A program made the translations under genes and the position numbers. From the NCBI RefSeq assembly GCF_012349115.1, contig NZ_PQIG01000088.1, forward strand, positions 1 to 64,000: a stretch of DNA of 64,000 bases. The letters are read 5' to 3'. The DNA is from Rhizobium ruizarguesonis (lineage in GTDB: Bacteria > Pseudomonadota > Alphaproteobacteria > Rhizobiales > Rhizobiaceae). Within the stretch, counting starts at the first letter, position 1, and the number at the start of each line of letters is the position of its first letter. Below the pieces are notes generated by a model that was not told the DNA's origin, made no database searches, and worked only from the letters and a program-made list of their open reading frames with translations. Positions 33,109 to 42,208 of this stretch are shown here, piece by piece.

Positions 33109-33853
33109 TGGCATAGCTCCCGAGATAGGCCTCGCGCACGCGCGCATCCTTGGTGACGTCTTCAGGCCGGCCGTCGAAGATGATCGCGCCGGCGGCAAGC
33201 ACGATGACGCGTCTGGCAAAACGGAAGACGAGGTCCATGTCGTGTTCGATCATCAGCACGGCGAGATCGGCGGGCAGATCGGCCAGCGCCTGCTCGATGC
33301 GGCCGGTATCGCTTTGCGGCACGCCGGCTGCGGGTTCGTCGAGCAACAGCACTTTCGGCTTCAGCGCCAGCGCCACGGCAATCTCGAGAAGCCGCTGCTG
33401 GCCATAGGCGATTTCGCTGACCTTTCGATGCATCAGCAAAGCCAGCCCGAGTTTTCCAAGGAGATCATCGACCTCCGCCATGACGTCGGGCATGCGCAGG
33501 AAATTGCCGAACATATGCCCGGTCTTTCCATCGCGCTGAAGGACGGCAAGTCCCACATGTTCGGCCGGCGTCATGTCCTGGAAGAGCCGTGTCACCTGAA
33601 AGGAGCGGACAAGGCCGCGTCTGACCCTGCCGATCGCATCGACCTTCGTCACCAGCTCGCCACCGAGGCGAACCTCGCCGGAATCGGGCGGCAGATTGCC
33701 GGTCACGAGGTTGACGAAGGTGGTTTTGCCGGCGCCGTTCGGGCCGATCAGCGCGATGCGATCGCCAGGTGACATGATGAGCGAGACATTATTGGTGACG
33801 GCAAGGCCGCCGAAGGCTTTCTTGAGATTGGCGACTTCGAAGACCGGGCTCAT
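33089..33853 (-). CDS. livG: Branched-chain-amino-acid-type ABC transporter ATPase LivG
   Basis: A 254-residue ABC ATPase. Walker A is GPNGAGKTT and Walker B is VLLLDEPAAGVPQ, the LivG form. The signature is the family's IAYGQQRLLEIA. RSFQVTRLFQDMTPAEHV is the Q-loop region. Its ATG overlaps the livM stop in an ATGA, and its end overlaps livF by 20 bases, so translation is coupled through the operon. Confidence 0.94.
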   Translation of the reverse strand: MSPVFEVANLKKAFGGLAVTNNVSLIMSPGDRIALIGPNGAGKTTFVNLVTGNLPPDSGEVRLGGELVTKVDAIGRVRRGLVRSFQVTRLFQDMTPAEHVGLAVLQRDGKTGHMFGNFLRMPDVMAEVDDLLGKLGLALLMHRKVSEIAYGQQRLLEIAVALALKPKVLLLDEPAAGVPQSDTGRIEQALADLPADLAVLMIEHDMDLVFRFARRVIVLAAGAIIFDGRPEDVTKDARVREAYLGSYANASHIA

Positions 33854-34854
33854 GCGCGTTGCTCCCCGTGGCGGCCGATGAAGGTCGCTGCTGTGCCATA
33901 GAGACCTTTCGGCGCAAAGAGCACGACGGCGATCAGCAGCGCGCCGACCATGGTCAGCCAATGGAAGGGATTGGCGGCGGAGACATAGTCCTCGAAGAGC
34001 ATGAAGATGACAGTGCCGGAAAGCGCCCCGAAGAGAGAACCAGTGCCGCCGAGCACCAGCATAACCAGCGCTTCGGCCGACTGCGTAAAAGACAGGCTGT
34101 CGAGGCCGACGACCTGTGTCGAGATAGCATTCAAGGCGCCGCCGACACCGGCAACGGCGCCGGAGATCGCGTACATCCTGATCAGAGCTGCCTTCGGCGA
34201 AGCGCCCATGGCGCGGATGCGCAGCGGATCCTGCTTGATGGCGCGACAGAGCATGCCGAAGGGCGAGCGGACCAGAAACCGTAACAGCACGAAGACGATC
34301 AGCAGCAGCGCCATTCCGAAGAAGAAGGCGGTGTGACCGTAGAGATCGAATTCGAAGAGGCCGAAGACCGGGTCCGGCGCGATGCTGGAAAGTCCATCGC
34401 TGCCGCCTGTCCAAGACGAGGCCTTGTTGGCGAATTCATGGAAGAGGTTGATCAGCGCAATCGACAGAACCAGCTGCGGCAGCCCATGCGCACGCAGGAT
34501 GATGGCGCCGCAGAGCAGCCCGGCAACCGTGCCGCCGGCAATGCCGGCAAGCATCATCAGCAGTGGATCATTGATGCCGTAATGCGCCGAGAGGATCCCG
34601 GCGGCATAGGCGCCGGAGCCGAAAAGTGCTGCATGGCCAAGCGTTGCGACGCCGCAATAACCGGTCACGAGATCGAGCGACAGGACGAGCAGCGCGATCG
34701 TGATCATCCGGGTCAGAAGGGCGAGATTATCGGGGAAGGCGAAATAGCCGATGGCGGCAATGGCTATGATGACGGCTATTCCGATAAGATCGCGGCTGAT
34801 GAACCCGCGACGATGCTGGAGAGGTCCGTTTTCGTCGTTCATGACAAGCGCCAT
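33850..34854 (-). CDS. livM: Branched-chain-amino-acid-type ABC transporter permease LivM
   Basis: A 334-residue inner-membrane permease with about nine hydrophobic segments. The GYCGVATLGHAALFGSGAYA region and GGTGSLFGALSGT near residue 285 are typical of LivM permeases. A second ATG at 34842 is possible. It starts one base after the livH stop and ends by overlapping livG by 4 bases. Confidence 0.93.
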   Translation of the reverse strand: MALVMNDENGPLQHRRGFISRDLIGIAVIIAIAAIGYFAFPDNLALLTRMITIALLVLSLDLVTGYCGVATLGHAALFGSGAYAAGILSAHYGINDPLLMMLAGIAGGTVAGLLCGAIILRAHGLPQLVLSIALINLFHEFANKASSWTGGSDGLSSIAPDPVFGLFEFDLYGHTAFFFGMALLLIVFVLLRFLVRSPFGMLCRAIKQDPLRIRAMGASPKAALIRMYAISGAVAGVGGALNAISTQVVGLDSLSFTQSAEALVMLVLGGTGSLFGALSGTVIFMLFEDYVSAANPFHWLTMVGALLIAVVLFAPKGLYGTAATFIGRHGEQRA

Positions 34855-34855
34855 C

Positions 34856-35719
34856 TTATTTCACCCTTCCGGCAAGGCCGCGGGGGAAGACGCAGATGAT
34901 TGCGATCACGGCGAGATAGAAGAAGAATTCGCCGAATTCCGGCATCATATACCGTCCTGTCGTATCGATCGCGCCCAGCAGCAGGCAGGCGATCAGCGCG
35001 CCCGGAATGGAACCCGCGCCGCCGACGGAGACGACGACCAGGAAGGTGACCATGTAGCGCAGCGCATAATAGGGCTCGACAGGCAGGAGTTCGGCGCCGA
35101 CCACGCCGCCGAAGGCCGCAAGCCCGACGGCGACGGCAAAGCTCACCGCGTAGATGATGTCGGTGCGCACGCCAAGTGCAGCAGCCATTGCCGCATCATC
35201 CACAGAGGCGCGCAGCTTGACGCCGAAGCTGGTCCTGTCGACCGCGAACCAGAGGGCGAGCGCCACGGCCAGGCCGCAGAGGATGACGAAAAGCCGGTGA
35301 ACGGGAATGGTGCGAAAGCCGAGATCGGCCGATCCTTGCAGCGCAGCGGGCAGCGGTATGGTCTTCAGCGTCGGCCCCATCAGGTAATTGGCGATGCCGA
35401 TGATGCAGAAGGTGAGGCCGATCGTCATCAGCACCTGGGTCAGTTCCGGAGCGCCATAGATCCGGCGGTAGAGAAAGCGTTCGATCGGAATGGCGACGAC
35501 GATCGTGATGACAACGGCAGCAATGACCGCTGCAGCATAACCGAGGCCGAGGTCGCGGGCGACATAGGAGGCGATGTAGCCGCCAATCATCGCGAAGGCG
35601 CCATGGGCCAGGTTGACGACACGCATCAGTCCCATGGTCACCGAAAGGCCGATCGATATCACGAACAGCACCATGCCATAGGCAAAGGCGTCGACGGCTA
35701 TGCTGAAGACTGTCTGCAT
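34856..35719 (-). CDS. livH: Branched-chain-amino-acid-type ABC transporter permease LivH
   Basis: A 287-residue permease with about eight hydrophobic segments. GLMRVVNLAHGAFAMIGGYI is the LivH signature, and GGAGSIPGALIACLLLG lies near the C-terminus. The start at 35719 (MQTVFSIAVDAFAYGM) has AAGG upstream; the ATG at 35776 would add a hydrophilic extension and is unlikely. It lies 75 bases after livJ. Confidence 0.93.
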   Translation of the reverse strand: MQTVFSIAVDAFAYGMVLFVISIGLSVTMGLMRVVNLAHGAFAMIGGYIASYVARDLGLGYAAAVIAAVVITIVVAIPIERFLYRRIYGAPELTQVLMTIGLTFCIIGIANYLMGPTLKTIPLPAALQGSADLGFRTIPVHRLFVILCGLAVALALWFAVDRTSFGVKLRASVDDAAMAAALGVRTDIIYAVSFAVAVGLAAFGGVVGAELLPVEPYYALRYMVTFLVVVSVGGAGSIPGALIACLLLGAIDTTGRYMMPEFGEFFFYLAVIAIICVFPRGLAGRVK

Positions 35720-35794
35720 GGAAATACCTTGCTTCGATGCGGCGGGCTCGGCCTGATCGCAGGCCAAGCCCGTCACCTGTCTTGACGCTCGATG

Positions 35795-36967
35795 TTACTT
35801 GACAGCCGCCAGGCCCGGATCGCCCTGCTTCTCGAAGGTCTGGACTTCCTTGTTGATGTAGGTCCCGTCATCGGCCTTGACGACTTCGCGCAGATAGATG
35901 TTCTGCGTGATGTGACGGCTTTCCGGATCGATCGAAACCGGGCCGCGCGGGCTCGTCCAGGCAAGGCCCTTGACCGCATCGACGGCCTTCTCAGCATCCT
36001 GCTTGCCGCCGGTCGCCTCGATCATCTTGTAGATGACATACATGCCGTCATAGGCGCTGACTGAGGGGAAGGAGAGTTCGGCCTTGTTGCCGATTGCTTT
36101 GGTCGCCGCCTCGACGAAAGCCTTATTCTCGGGAGAATCGTGCGACACGGCGTAGTGGAAGGTCGTCTGGATGCCGAGTGCCGCATCGCCGAGCGCCGGC
36201 AGATCGGATTCCTGGGTCAGATCGCCCGGCGCGAAGAACTTGATGCCGGCAGCCTTCAGGCCATTGTCGTTATAAGCCTTGACGAAGCCGAGCGTCGTCG
36301 GACCTGACGGCAGGAAGGCGAACACGCCCTCAGCGCCGGAATCCTTGATGCGCTGCATGATCGGGCTGAAGTCGTTGGTCGCAAGCGGCATGCGGATCGC
36401 CTCGACCACCTGGCCGCCGGCCTTTTCGAAGCCGGCCTTGAAGGCGTTCTCGGCGTCGATGCCGGGGCCGTAATCGCTGACGACCGAAATCACCTTCTTG
36501 ACGCCGGCGTCGAAGGCGACCTTGGCGATCGGGGTCGATGTCTGCCAGGTGGTAAACGAGGTGCGGACGACGAGCGGGCTCTTGGTCACGATCGCCGAAG
36601 TGGCGGCGTTCATGATGACCATCGGCACGTTGCCCTGTTTCAGGATCGGCGTCACGGCCATGGCATCGGGCGTGAAATAGAAGCCGGCCAGATACTGGAC
36701 CTTTTCCTTGACGATCAGTTCCTGCGCCAGCGCCTTGGATTGGGCGGGATCTGCCTGCGGCACGTCGCGATAGACGATTTCCACCGTATCGCTGCCGACC
36801 GTGTTGCCGTTGACCGCCATATAGGCGTCGATGCCGGCCTTGAAGTTTTTGCCTTGGAGCGCGAACGGACCGGAGAATGGACCGATGACCCCGACTTTGA
36901 TGGTGTCGGCATAGGCGCTCGTGCCCACGACGACTGCCGCAATGGCGGCCAGAAATAGCTTCTTCAT
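35795..36967 (-). CDS. Periplasmic ligand-binding protein of a liv-type ABC transporter
   Basis: A 390-residue periplasmic type I binding protein with a signal peptide (MKKLFLAAIAAVVVGTSAYA). VGVIGPFSGPFALQGKNFKAG opens the mature protein and the SDYGPGIDAENAFKAGFEKAG segment marks the second lobe. The start at 36967 follows GGGAGAGAGAG. The gene lies 212 bases downstream of pobA on the same strand, so the transporter may take up an aromatic acid (for example hydroxybenzoate) rather than branched-chain amino acids; this is inference from context. Confidence 0.9.
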   Translation of the reverse strand: MKKLFLAAIAAVVVGTSAYADTIKVGVIGPFSGPFALQGKNFKAGIDAYMAVNGNTVGSDTVEIVYRDVPQADPAQSKALAQELIVKEKVQYLAGFYFTPDAMAVTPILKQGNVPMVIMNAATSAIVTKSPLVVRTSFTTWQTSTPIAKVAFDAGVKKVISVVSDYGPGIDAENAFKAGFEKAGGQVVEAIRMPLATNDFSPIMQRIKDSGAEGVFAFLPSGPTTLGFVKAYNDNGLKAAGIKFFAPGDLTQESDLPALGDAALGIQTTFHYAVSHDSPENKAFVEAATKAIGNKAELSFPSVSAYDGMYVIYKMIEATGGKQDAEKAVDAVKGLAWTSPRGPVSIDPESRHITQNIYLREVVKADDGTYINKEVQTFEKQGDPGLAAVK

Positions 36968-37179
36968 TCTCTCTCTCCCTTTTTTGGCGCACTCCAGCGC
37001 CGTATTCGTTAGCTGCTGGAAATTTAGCGCTAACCTGTCATGCGAAATGGTGATGTAAAATGAAATAAATACCGTAATCCATAACTGTGCAATTATGATT
37101 GTGGCTCGAAGAGCAGAACTATCGGCGGCCCGTTCTACGGTCGAATTTTGGTCCGTGGCCCCCACCTCAGACACTTCTA

Positions 37180-38352
37180 TTAGAATGGCAGTCCCACATA
37201 ATTCTCCGCAAGCACCGTCGAGGCGGCGCGGGAATGGGTGAGATAGTCGAGTTCCGCCTCCTGGATCTTCTGGTCAAAATCCCCGGTATCCGGAAAACGA
37301 TGCATCATCGTCGTCATCCACCAGGAAAACCGCACGGCTTTCCACACGCGGGCGAGCGCCTTCTGCGAATAGGCGTCGATGCCACTATTCGAGCCTTCGC
37401 GGTAATGCTCTATCAGCCCGGAGAAAAGATAATGAACGTCGCTGGCCGCAAGGTTCAATCCCTTGGCGCCGGTCGGGGGGACGATATGGGCGGCGTCGCC
37501 GACCAGGAAAAGCTGGCCGAAACGCATCGGTTCGGCGACGAAGGAGCGTAGCGGCGCGATCGATTTCTCGAAGGACGGCGCGGTCGCCAAAGCCTCGGCG
37601 TGATGCACCGGCAGACGCCGTCTCAGTTCGTCCCAGAAGCGATCGTCGCTCCAGTCCTCGATCTTCTCGTCGAGCACGCATTGGATGTAGTAGCGGCTGC
37701 GGGTCGCCGAGCGCATCGAACAGAGCGCAAAGCCCCTTGGATGGTTGGCGTAGATCAGCTCATGGCTGACAGGCGCCACGTCGGCAAGGACCCCCAGCCA
37801 GCCGAAGGGATAGACCTTCTCGAAACTCCTGATCGCCCGTTCCGGGACGGCCTTGCGGCTGACGCCGTGAAACCCGTCGCAGCCGGCGATGAAGTCGCAA
37901 TCGATGCGCTTGGCAACACCGTCTTTCAGATAGGTGACGAAGGGAGAGTGGCCGTCGAAATCATGCGGCGCGACATCGACGGCATCGTAGATCGATAGGG
38001 AGCCGCTCGCTTCACGCCGCTCCATGAGATCGCGCGTCACTTCGGTCTGCCCATAAACCGTGACGCGCCTGCCGCCGGTCAATTCGTGAAGGTCGATGCG
38101 ATGGTCGCGTCCATCAAAGGCCAGCGAGAAGCCGTCATGCGGTAAGCCTTCGGTATGCAGCCTCGCGCCTGATTTGGCCTGATCCAGCAGCCCGACGGTG
38201 CCTTCCTCCAGAACGCCGGCACGAACCCGGCCGAGGATATAATCCTTGTTCACACGATCGAGAATGACGTTGTCGATGCCGGCTTCGGTCAGAAGCTGGC
38301 CGAGCAGCAGGCCGGATGGTCCAGAACCGATGATGGCGACCTGAGTGCGCAA
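37180..38352 (-). CDS. pobA: 4-hydroxybenzoate 3-monooxygenase
   Basis: A 390-residue FAD-dependent hydroxylase that turns 4-hydroxybenzoate into protocatechuate using NADPH. The FAD motif is VAIIGSGPSGLLLGQLL. DG-motif DFIAGCDGFHG (about residue 160) and FLVGDAAHIVPPTGAKGLNLA (about residue 282) complete the PobA pattern. No ATG fits; the gene probably starts with TTG at 38352, with GGGAGGAAG upstream, giving the normal length and N-terminus. It is divergent from its likely regulator. Confidence 0.93.
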   Translation of the reverse strand: MRTQVAIIGSGPSGLLLGQLLTEAGIDNVILDRVNKDYILGRVRAGVLEEGTVGLLDQAKSGARLHTEGLPHDGFSLAFDGRDHRIDLHELTGGRRVTVYGQTEVTRDLMERREASGSLSIYDAVDVAPHDFDGHSPFVTYLKDGVAKRIDCDFIAGCDGFHGVSRKAVPERAIRSFEKVYPFGWLGVLADVAPVSHELIYANHPRGFALCSMRSATRSRYYIQCVLDEKIEDWSDDRFWDELRRRLPVHHAEALATAPSFEKSIAPLRSFVAEPMRFGQLFLVGDAAHIVPPTGAKGLNLAASDVHYLFSGLIEHYREGSNSGIDAYSQKALARVWKAVRFSWWMTTMMHRFPDTGDFDQKIQEAELDYLTHSRAASTVLAENYVGLPF

Positions 38353-38480
38353 ATACTTCCTCCCTGCATTTTTGCGTTTTGTCAGATTCTGCCGTGTCGC
38401 GCTTGCCGCAGCAATGGACATCCCGACCTAAAAATTGCACTAATCGAACATTGATGCGGGAGGAGCCTCCGAAGAACCCC

Positions 38481-39371
38481 ATGAGCAGACATATCCCCAC
38501 CTATGAACTCTACGGCGAAAAGACCGGGCGAGAACCGGATTTTTGGGTGCATTGCGAAACTATTCGCTCCCGCAGCAGCTTGCATCACTGGGAGATTCGC
38601 CCGCATCGTCACGAGAGTTTCTTTCAGATATTGTACATCGAAGGCGGTTCGGGCGATGCGATCTTCGGCGAAAAGAGCTATGCCATCCGTCCGCCGGGCA
38701 TCATCACCGTGCCGCCCGGGATCAATCATGGCTTTCGTTTTTCACGCGATATCGACGGCCTGGTGATCACTCTGTTGAGGTCCCATCTCAGCCATCCGCC
38801 CGGCGACCGAAGCCAGCTCGGCGAATGGCTGGCGACGCCGCATCTTACGCCGCTCGATCCTGATAATGCCGAGGCAGTCTATGTCATGCAGACGTTGAGG
38901 CGGCTGGGCGACGAATTCGAAAACCGCCGCAGCGGCCGCAACGAGGCGTTGGCCGCCTATGTCGCCTTGGCGTTGCGGCTGACGGCGAGGATTTCCCATG
39001 AGGGGAATACGCACGAGCTTCCGCCAAACGAGAACGAGCGGCGGATGGAAATGCTGAGCGAGCTCATTCAGCAACATTTTCGATCACACAAGCCCGCCTC
39101 TTTCTACGCCAGAGAGCTTGGGCTTTCCCCGACGCATCTCACCCGTATCGTCCGGGCGATGACCGGCAACACTCCCCATGAATTGATCGCCGGCAAACTC
39201 GTTGAAGAGGCGAAACGTCAGCTTGTTTTTACGCTGGGCAGCGTTCAGGAGATCGGATTTCGGCTTGGCTTTGCCGACCCCGCCTATTTCTCGCGCTTCT
39301 TCTTTAAATATACCGGAGAAACGCCCCGGGTCTGGCGCGTGAAGGAGAAGGTTCGGCTTGAAGATGTATAG
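38481..39371 (+). CDS. pobR: AraC-family regulator, probable PobR
   Basis: A 296-residue transcription factor. The N-terminal cupin (HHWEIRPHRHESFFQILYIEGG) probably binds the effector. The C-terminal AraC/XylS domain has two helix-turn-helix motifs (SFYARELGLSPTHLTRIVRAM and VQEIGFRLGFADPAYFSRFF with FKYTGETPRVWR). Placement divergent from pobA with 128 bases between them indicates that it activates pobA with 4-hydroxybenzoate. Start at 38481 (MSRHIPTYELYG) is preferred over 38451. Confidence 0.88.
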   Translation: MSRHIPTYELYGEKTGREPDFWVHCETIRSRSSLHHWEIRPHRHESFFQILYIEGGSGDAIFGEKSYAIRPPGIITVPPGINHGFRFSRDIDGLVITLLRSHLSHPPGDRSQLGEWLATPHLTPLDPDNAEAVYVMQTLRRLGDEFENRRSGRNEALAAYVALALRLTARISHEGNTHELPPNENERRMEMLSELIQQHFRSHKPASFYARELGLSPTHLTRIVRAMTGNTPHELIAGKLVEEAKRQLVFTLGSVQEIGFRLGFADPAYFSRFFFKYTGETPRVWRVKEKVRLEDV

Positions 39372-39395
39372 CCACCCGCAAGGTTGCCCGGTGCC

Positions 39396-39581
39396 TTACC
39401 AGGCTTCGACGCCCTCTTCCGTGTTGCGGGCGCGTCCGCCGGCGCGGGTCTCGTATGCGTCTCGTTCCTCAGCTGATTTGACGGCATCGTCCGAGCCATC
39501 GCGCTGGGCTTCGGGCGTCATGTAGAAGGCGAGCGCCTTTTCCAGCCGGGCGGCGGTAAGCGTGGCAGCGAAACTTTTCAT
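39396..39581 (-). CDS. Small hypothetical protein
   Basis: A 61-residue protein (MKSFAATLTAARLEKALAFY...). The first 20 residues are helical and moderately hydrophobic; the rest is very charged. CGAGGAAACG precedes the ATG at 39581 and decides the start. It is convergent with pobR and lies 172 bases downstream of phosphoketolase on the same strand. I do not recognise it. Confidence 0.55.
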   Translation of the reverse strand: MKSFAATLTAARLEKALAFYMTPEAQRDGSDDAVKSAEERDAYETRAGGRARNTEEGVEAW

Positions 39582-39753
39582 GTCGTTTCCTCGGTCGACG
39601 GCCTTGAAGCTTGCCGTAGATGCATAGCCTACGATGCGGCCTTCAAGGAACAGTGCGCCGATGGTTTTCACCAACTTTAGACGTTGCTTGACGACTGCTC
39701 CCGCCGGATGCACTCCGCCGACCAGTTCCGTGCGATTCTGTTTGGTTTTCGCT

Positions 39754-42138
39754 TCACGCCATCGGCCACGTCCAGTCCCGCACCTCCGGCATGTCCTCAC
39801 CATATTCGCGGACATAGTCGTGATGCTCCGCAAGCTTGCCGCGGAAGGCGGCGAGCGCTTCGCCTGCTTTTGCCTTCAGGCCCGGCACACGCTCGATCGC
39901 TTCGATGGCGAGGTGGAAGCGGTCGAGTTCGTTGAGGACGGTCATGTCGAAGGGTGTCGTCGTCGTGCCCTCCTCGATGAAGCCGCGGACGTGGATGTTG
40001 CGGTGGTTGGTGCGTTTATAGGTCAGGCGGTGGATGAGATAGGGATAGCCGTGATAGGCGAAAATGACCGGTTTGTCGGCGGTGAAGATCGCGTCGAAGG
40101 CCTCGTCGGTCAGGCCATGCGGATGCTGATCCCTGGATTGCAGCGCCAGGAGATCGACGACGTTGACAGTGCGGATCTTCAGTTCCGGAATGGCTTGGCG
40201 CAGCAGATCGACGGCGGCAAGCGTCTCCATGGTCGGCACATCGCCGGCGCAGGCCATGACGAGATCGGGCAGGATGGTATCGTCCTCGTTGCTCGCCCAG
40301 TGCCAGATGCCGATGCCGGCCTCGCAATGTTTCACCGCCTCGTCCATCGACAGCCATTGCGGCTCCGGCTGCTTGCCGGCGACGATGACATTGATGCGAT
40401 CATAGGTGCGCAGGCAATGGTCGCCGACCCAGAGCAGGGTATTGGCATCCGGCGGCAGATAGATGCGGACGATATCGGCCTTCTTGTTGGCGACGAGGTC
40501 GACGAAGCCGGGATCCTGATGGCTGAAGCCGTTGTGGTCCTGACGCCAGACATGCGAGGTCAGCAGATAATTCAGCGACGAGATCGGCTTTCTCCACTCG
40601 AGTTCCCGCGTCACCTTCAGCCATTTGGCGTGCTGGTTGAACATGGAATCGATGATGTGGATGAAGGCCTCGTAACAGGAGAACAGGCCGTGCCGGCCAG
40701 TCAAGAGGTAGCCTTCCAGCCAGCCCTGGCAAAGATGTTCGCTCAGCACCTCCATGACACGTCCATCCCGGGACAAGTGGACGTCGTAGGGTTCGATACT
40801 CTCCATCCAGACACGGTCGGTGACTTCGAAGACGCTACCGAGGCGGTTCGATTCGGTCTCGTCGGGGCCGAAGATACGGAAGTTGGCCGCCTCCGCGTTG
40901 CGCTTCATCGTGTCGCGGAGGTAATGGCCGAGGATTTCCGTCGACTGCACCATGGCGCTGCCGCGCCTGCCGATATCGACCGCATAGTCGCGGATATCGG
41001 GAACGTTAAGTTCCTGACGCAGCAAGCCGCCATTGGCGTGCGGATTGGCGCCCATGCGGCGCTTGCCGACGGGGGCGAGTGCCCGCAACTCGGGTTTCAG
41101 CCGGCCGTCGGTACTGAACAGGTCTTCGGGATCATAGCCGCGCATCCAGTCCTCGAGGATCTTGCGATGGCTTTCATCCTCGCGGCAATTGGAGACCGGC
41201 ACCTGGTGGGCGCGCCAGAAGCCTTCGACCTTCTTGCCATCGACTTCCTTCGGGCCGGTCCAGCCTTTCGGGCTGCGCAGCACGATCATCGGCCAGCGCG
41301 GGCAGAAATCGGGCGCCTTGCCGTAGCGAGCCTCGTTCTGGATCTCACGGATGCGGTCGAAGACCTGGTCGAAGGTCGCGGCCATCTGCTGGTGCATGTC
41401 GTGCGGTTCATGACCGTCGACGAAGAAGGGTTCATAGCCGTAGCCTTCGAAGAGGTGATACAGGTCCTCGTCACTGGTGCGGCCGAGAATGGTCGGGTTG
41501 GCGATCTTGTAGCCGTTCAGATGCAGGATCGGCAGCACGGCGCCGTCGCGTGCGGGGTTCAGGAACTTGTTGGAATGCCAGCTTGCGGCGAGCGGCCCGG
41601 TTTCGGCCTCGCCGTCGCCGACGACGCAGGCGACGATCAGATCGGGATTGTCGAAGGCGGCGCCATAGGCATGGACGAGGGCATAGCCGAGTTCGCCGCC
41701 CTCGTGGATCGAGCCCGGCGTTTCCGGCGCCGCGTGGCTCGGAATGCCGCCGGGGAAAGAGAACTGCCGGAAGAGCTTGCGCATGCCCTCTGCGTCTTGA
41801 GAAATATCGGGATAGATCTCGCTGTAGACGCCTTCGAGATAGGTGTTGGCGACCATGCCCGGCCCGCCGTGGCCGGGGCCGCACATGTAGATAATGTCGA
41901 GGTCGCGGGCGCGGATCAGCCGGTTCAGATGCGCATAGATGAAGTTGAGGCCGGGCGTTGTGCCCCAGTGGCCGAGCAAACGGGGCTTGATGTGCTCCGG
42001 TTGCAGCGGTTCGCGCAGCAGCGGATTGGCAAGAAGGTAGATCTGGCCGACCGAGAGATAATTGGCGGCGCGCCAGTAGCGGTCGATCAGGGTGAGTTCG
42101 GCGTCAGTCAAGGCGGCGGGCGAGACATGCTTTTCCAT
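39754..42138 (-). CDS. xfp: Phosphoketolase (xylulose-5-phosphate/fructose-6-phosphate)
   Basis: A 794-residue thiamine-diphosphate enzyme that cleaves xylulose-5-P or fructose-6-P to acetyl-phosphate and an aldose phosphate. The TPP motif is VVGDGEAETGPLAASWHSN (about residue 178). CGPGHGGPG (about residue 94) and GHEPHDMHQQM also fit. The full family length (about 790) is present. It lies 70 bases after ackA on the same strand, so acetyl-phosphate would go to acetate with ATP gain, or to acetyl-CoA if a phosphotransacetylase exists elsewhere. Confidence 0.95.
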   Translation of the reverse strand: MEKHVSPAALTDAELTLIDRYWRAANYLSVGQIYLLANPLLREPLQPEHIKPRLLGHWGTTPGLNFIYAHLNRLIRARDLDIIYMCGPGHGGPGMVANTYLEGVYSEIYPDISQDAEGMRKLFRQFSFPGGIPSHAAPETPGSIHEGGELGYALVHAYGAAFDNPDLIVACVVGDGEAETGPLAASWHSNKFLNPARDGAVLPILHLNGYKIANPTILGRTSDEDLYHLFEGYGYEPFFVDGHEPHDMHQQMAATFDQVFDRIREIQNEARYGKAPDFCPRWPMIVLRSPKGWTGPKEVDGKKVEGFWRAHQVPVSNCREDESHRKILEDWMRGYDPEDLFSTDGRLKPELRALAPVGKRRMGANPHANGGLLRQELNVPDIRDYAVDIGRRGSAMVQSTEILGHYLRDTMKRNAEAANFRIFGPDETESNRLGSVFEVTDRVWMESIEPYDVHLSRDGRVMEVLSEHLCQGWLEGYLLTGRHGLFSCYEAFIHIIDSMFNQHAKWLKVTRELEWRKPISSLNYLLTSHVWRQDHNGFSHQDPGFVDLVANKKADIVRIYLPPDANTLLWVGDHCLRTYDRINVIVAGKQPEPQWLSMDEAVKHCEAGIGIWHWASNEDDTILPDLVMACAGDVPTMETLAAVDLLRQAIPELKIRTVNVVDLLALQSRDQHPHGLTDEAFDAIFTADKPVIFAYHGYPYLIHRLTYKRTNHRNIHVRGFIEEGTTTTPFDMTVLNELDRFHLAIEAIERVPGLKAKAGEALAAFRGKLAEHHDYVREYGEDMPEVRDWTWPMA

Positions 42139-42208
42139 GGGTTTCTCTCGTTCGAGACTTGTTCAACGTCAATTCTACCGGCTGGCGCCGGCGTGTTGTT
42201 GATCTGGA

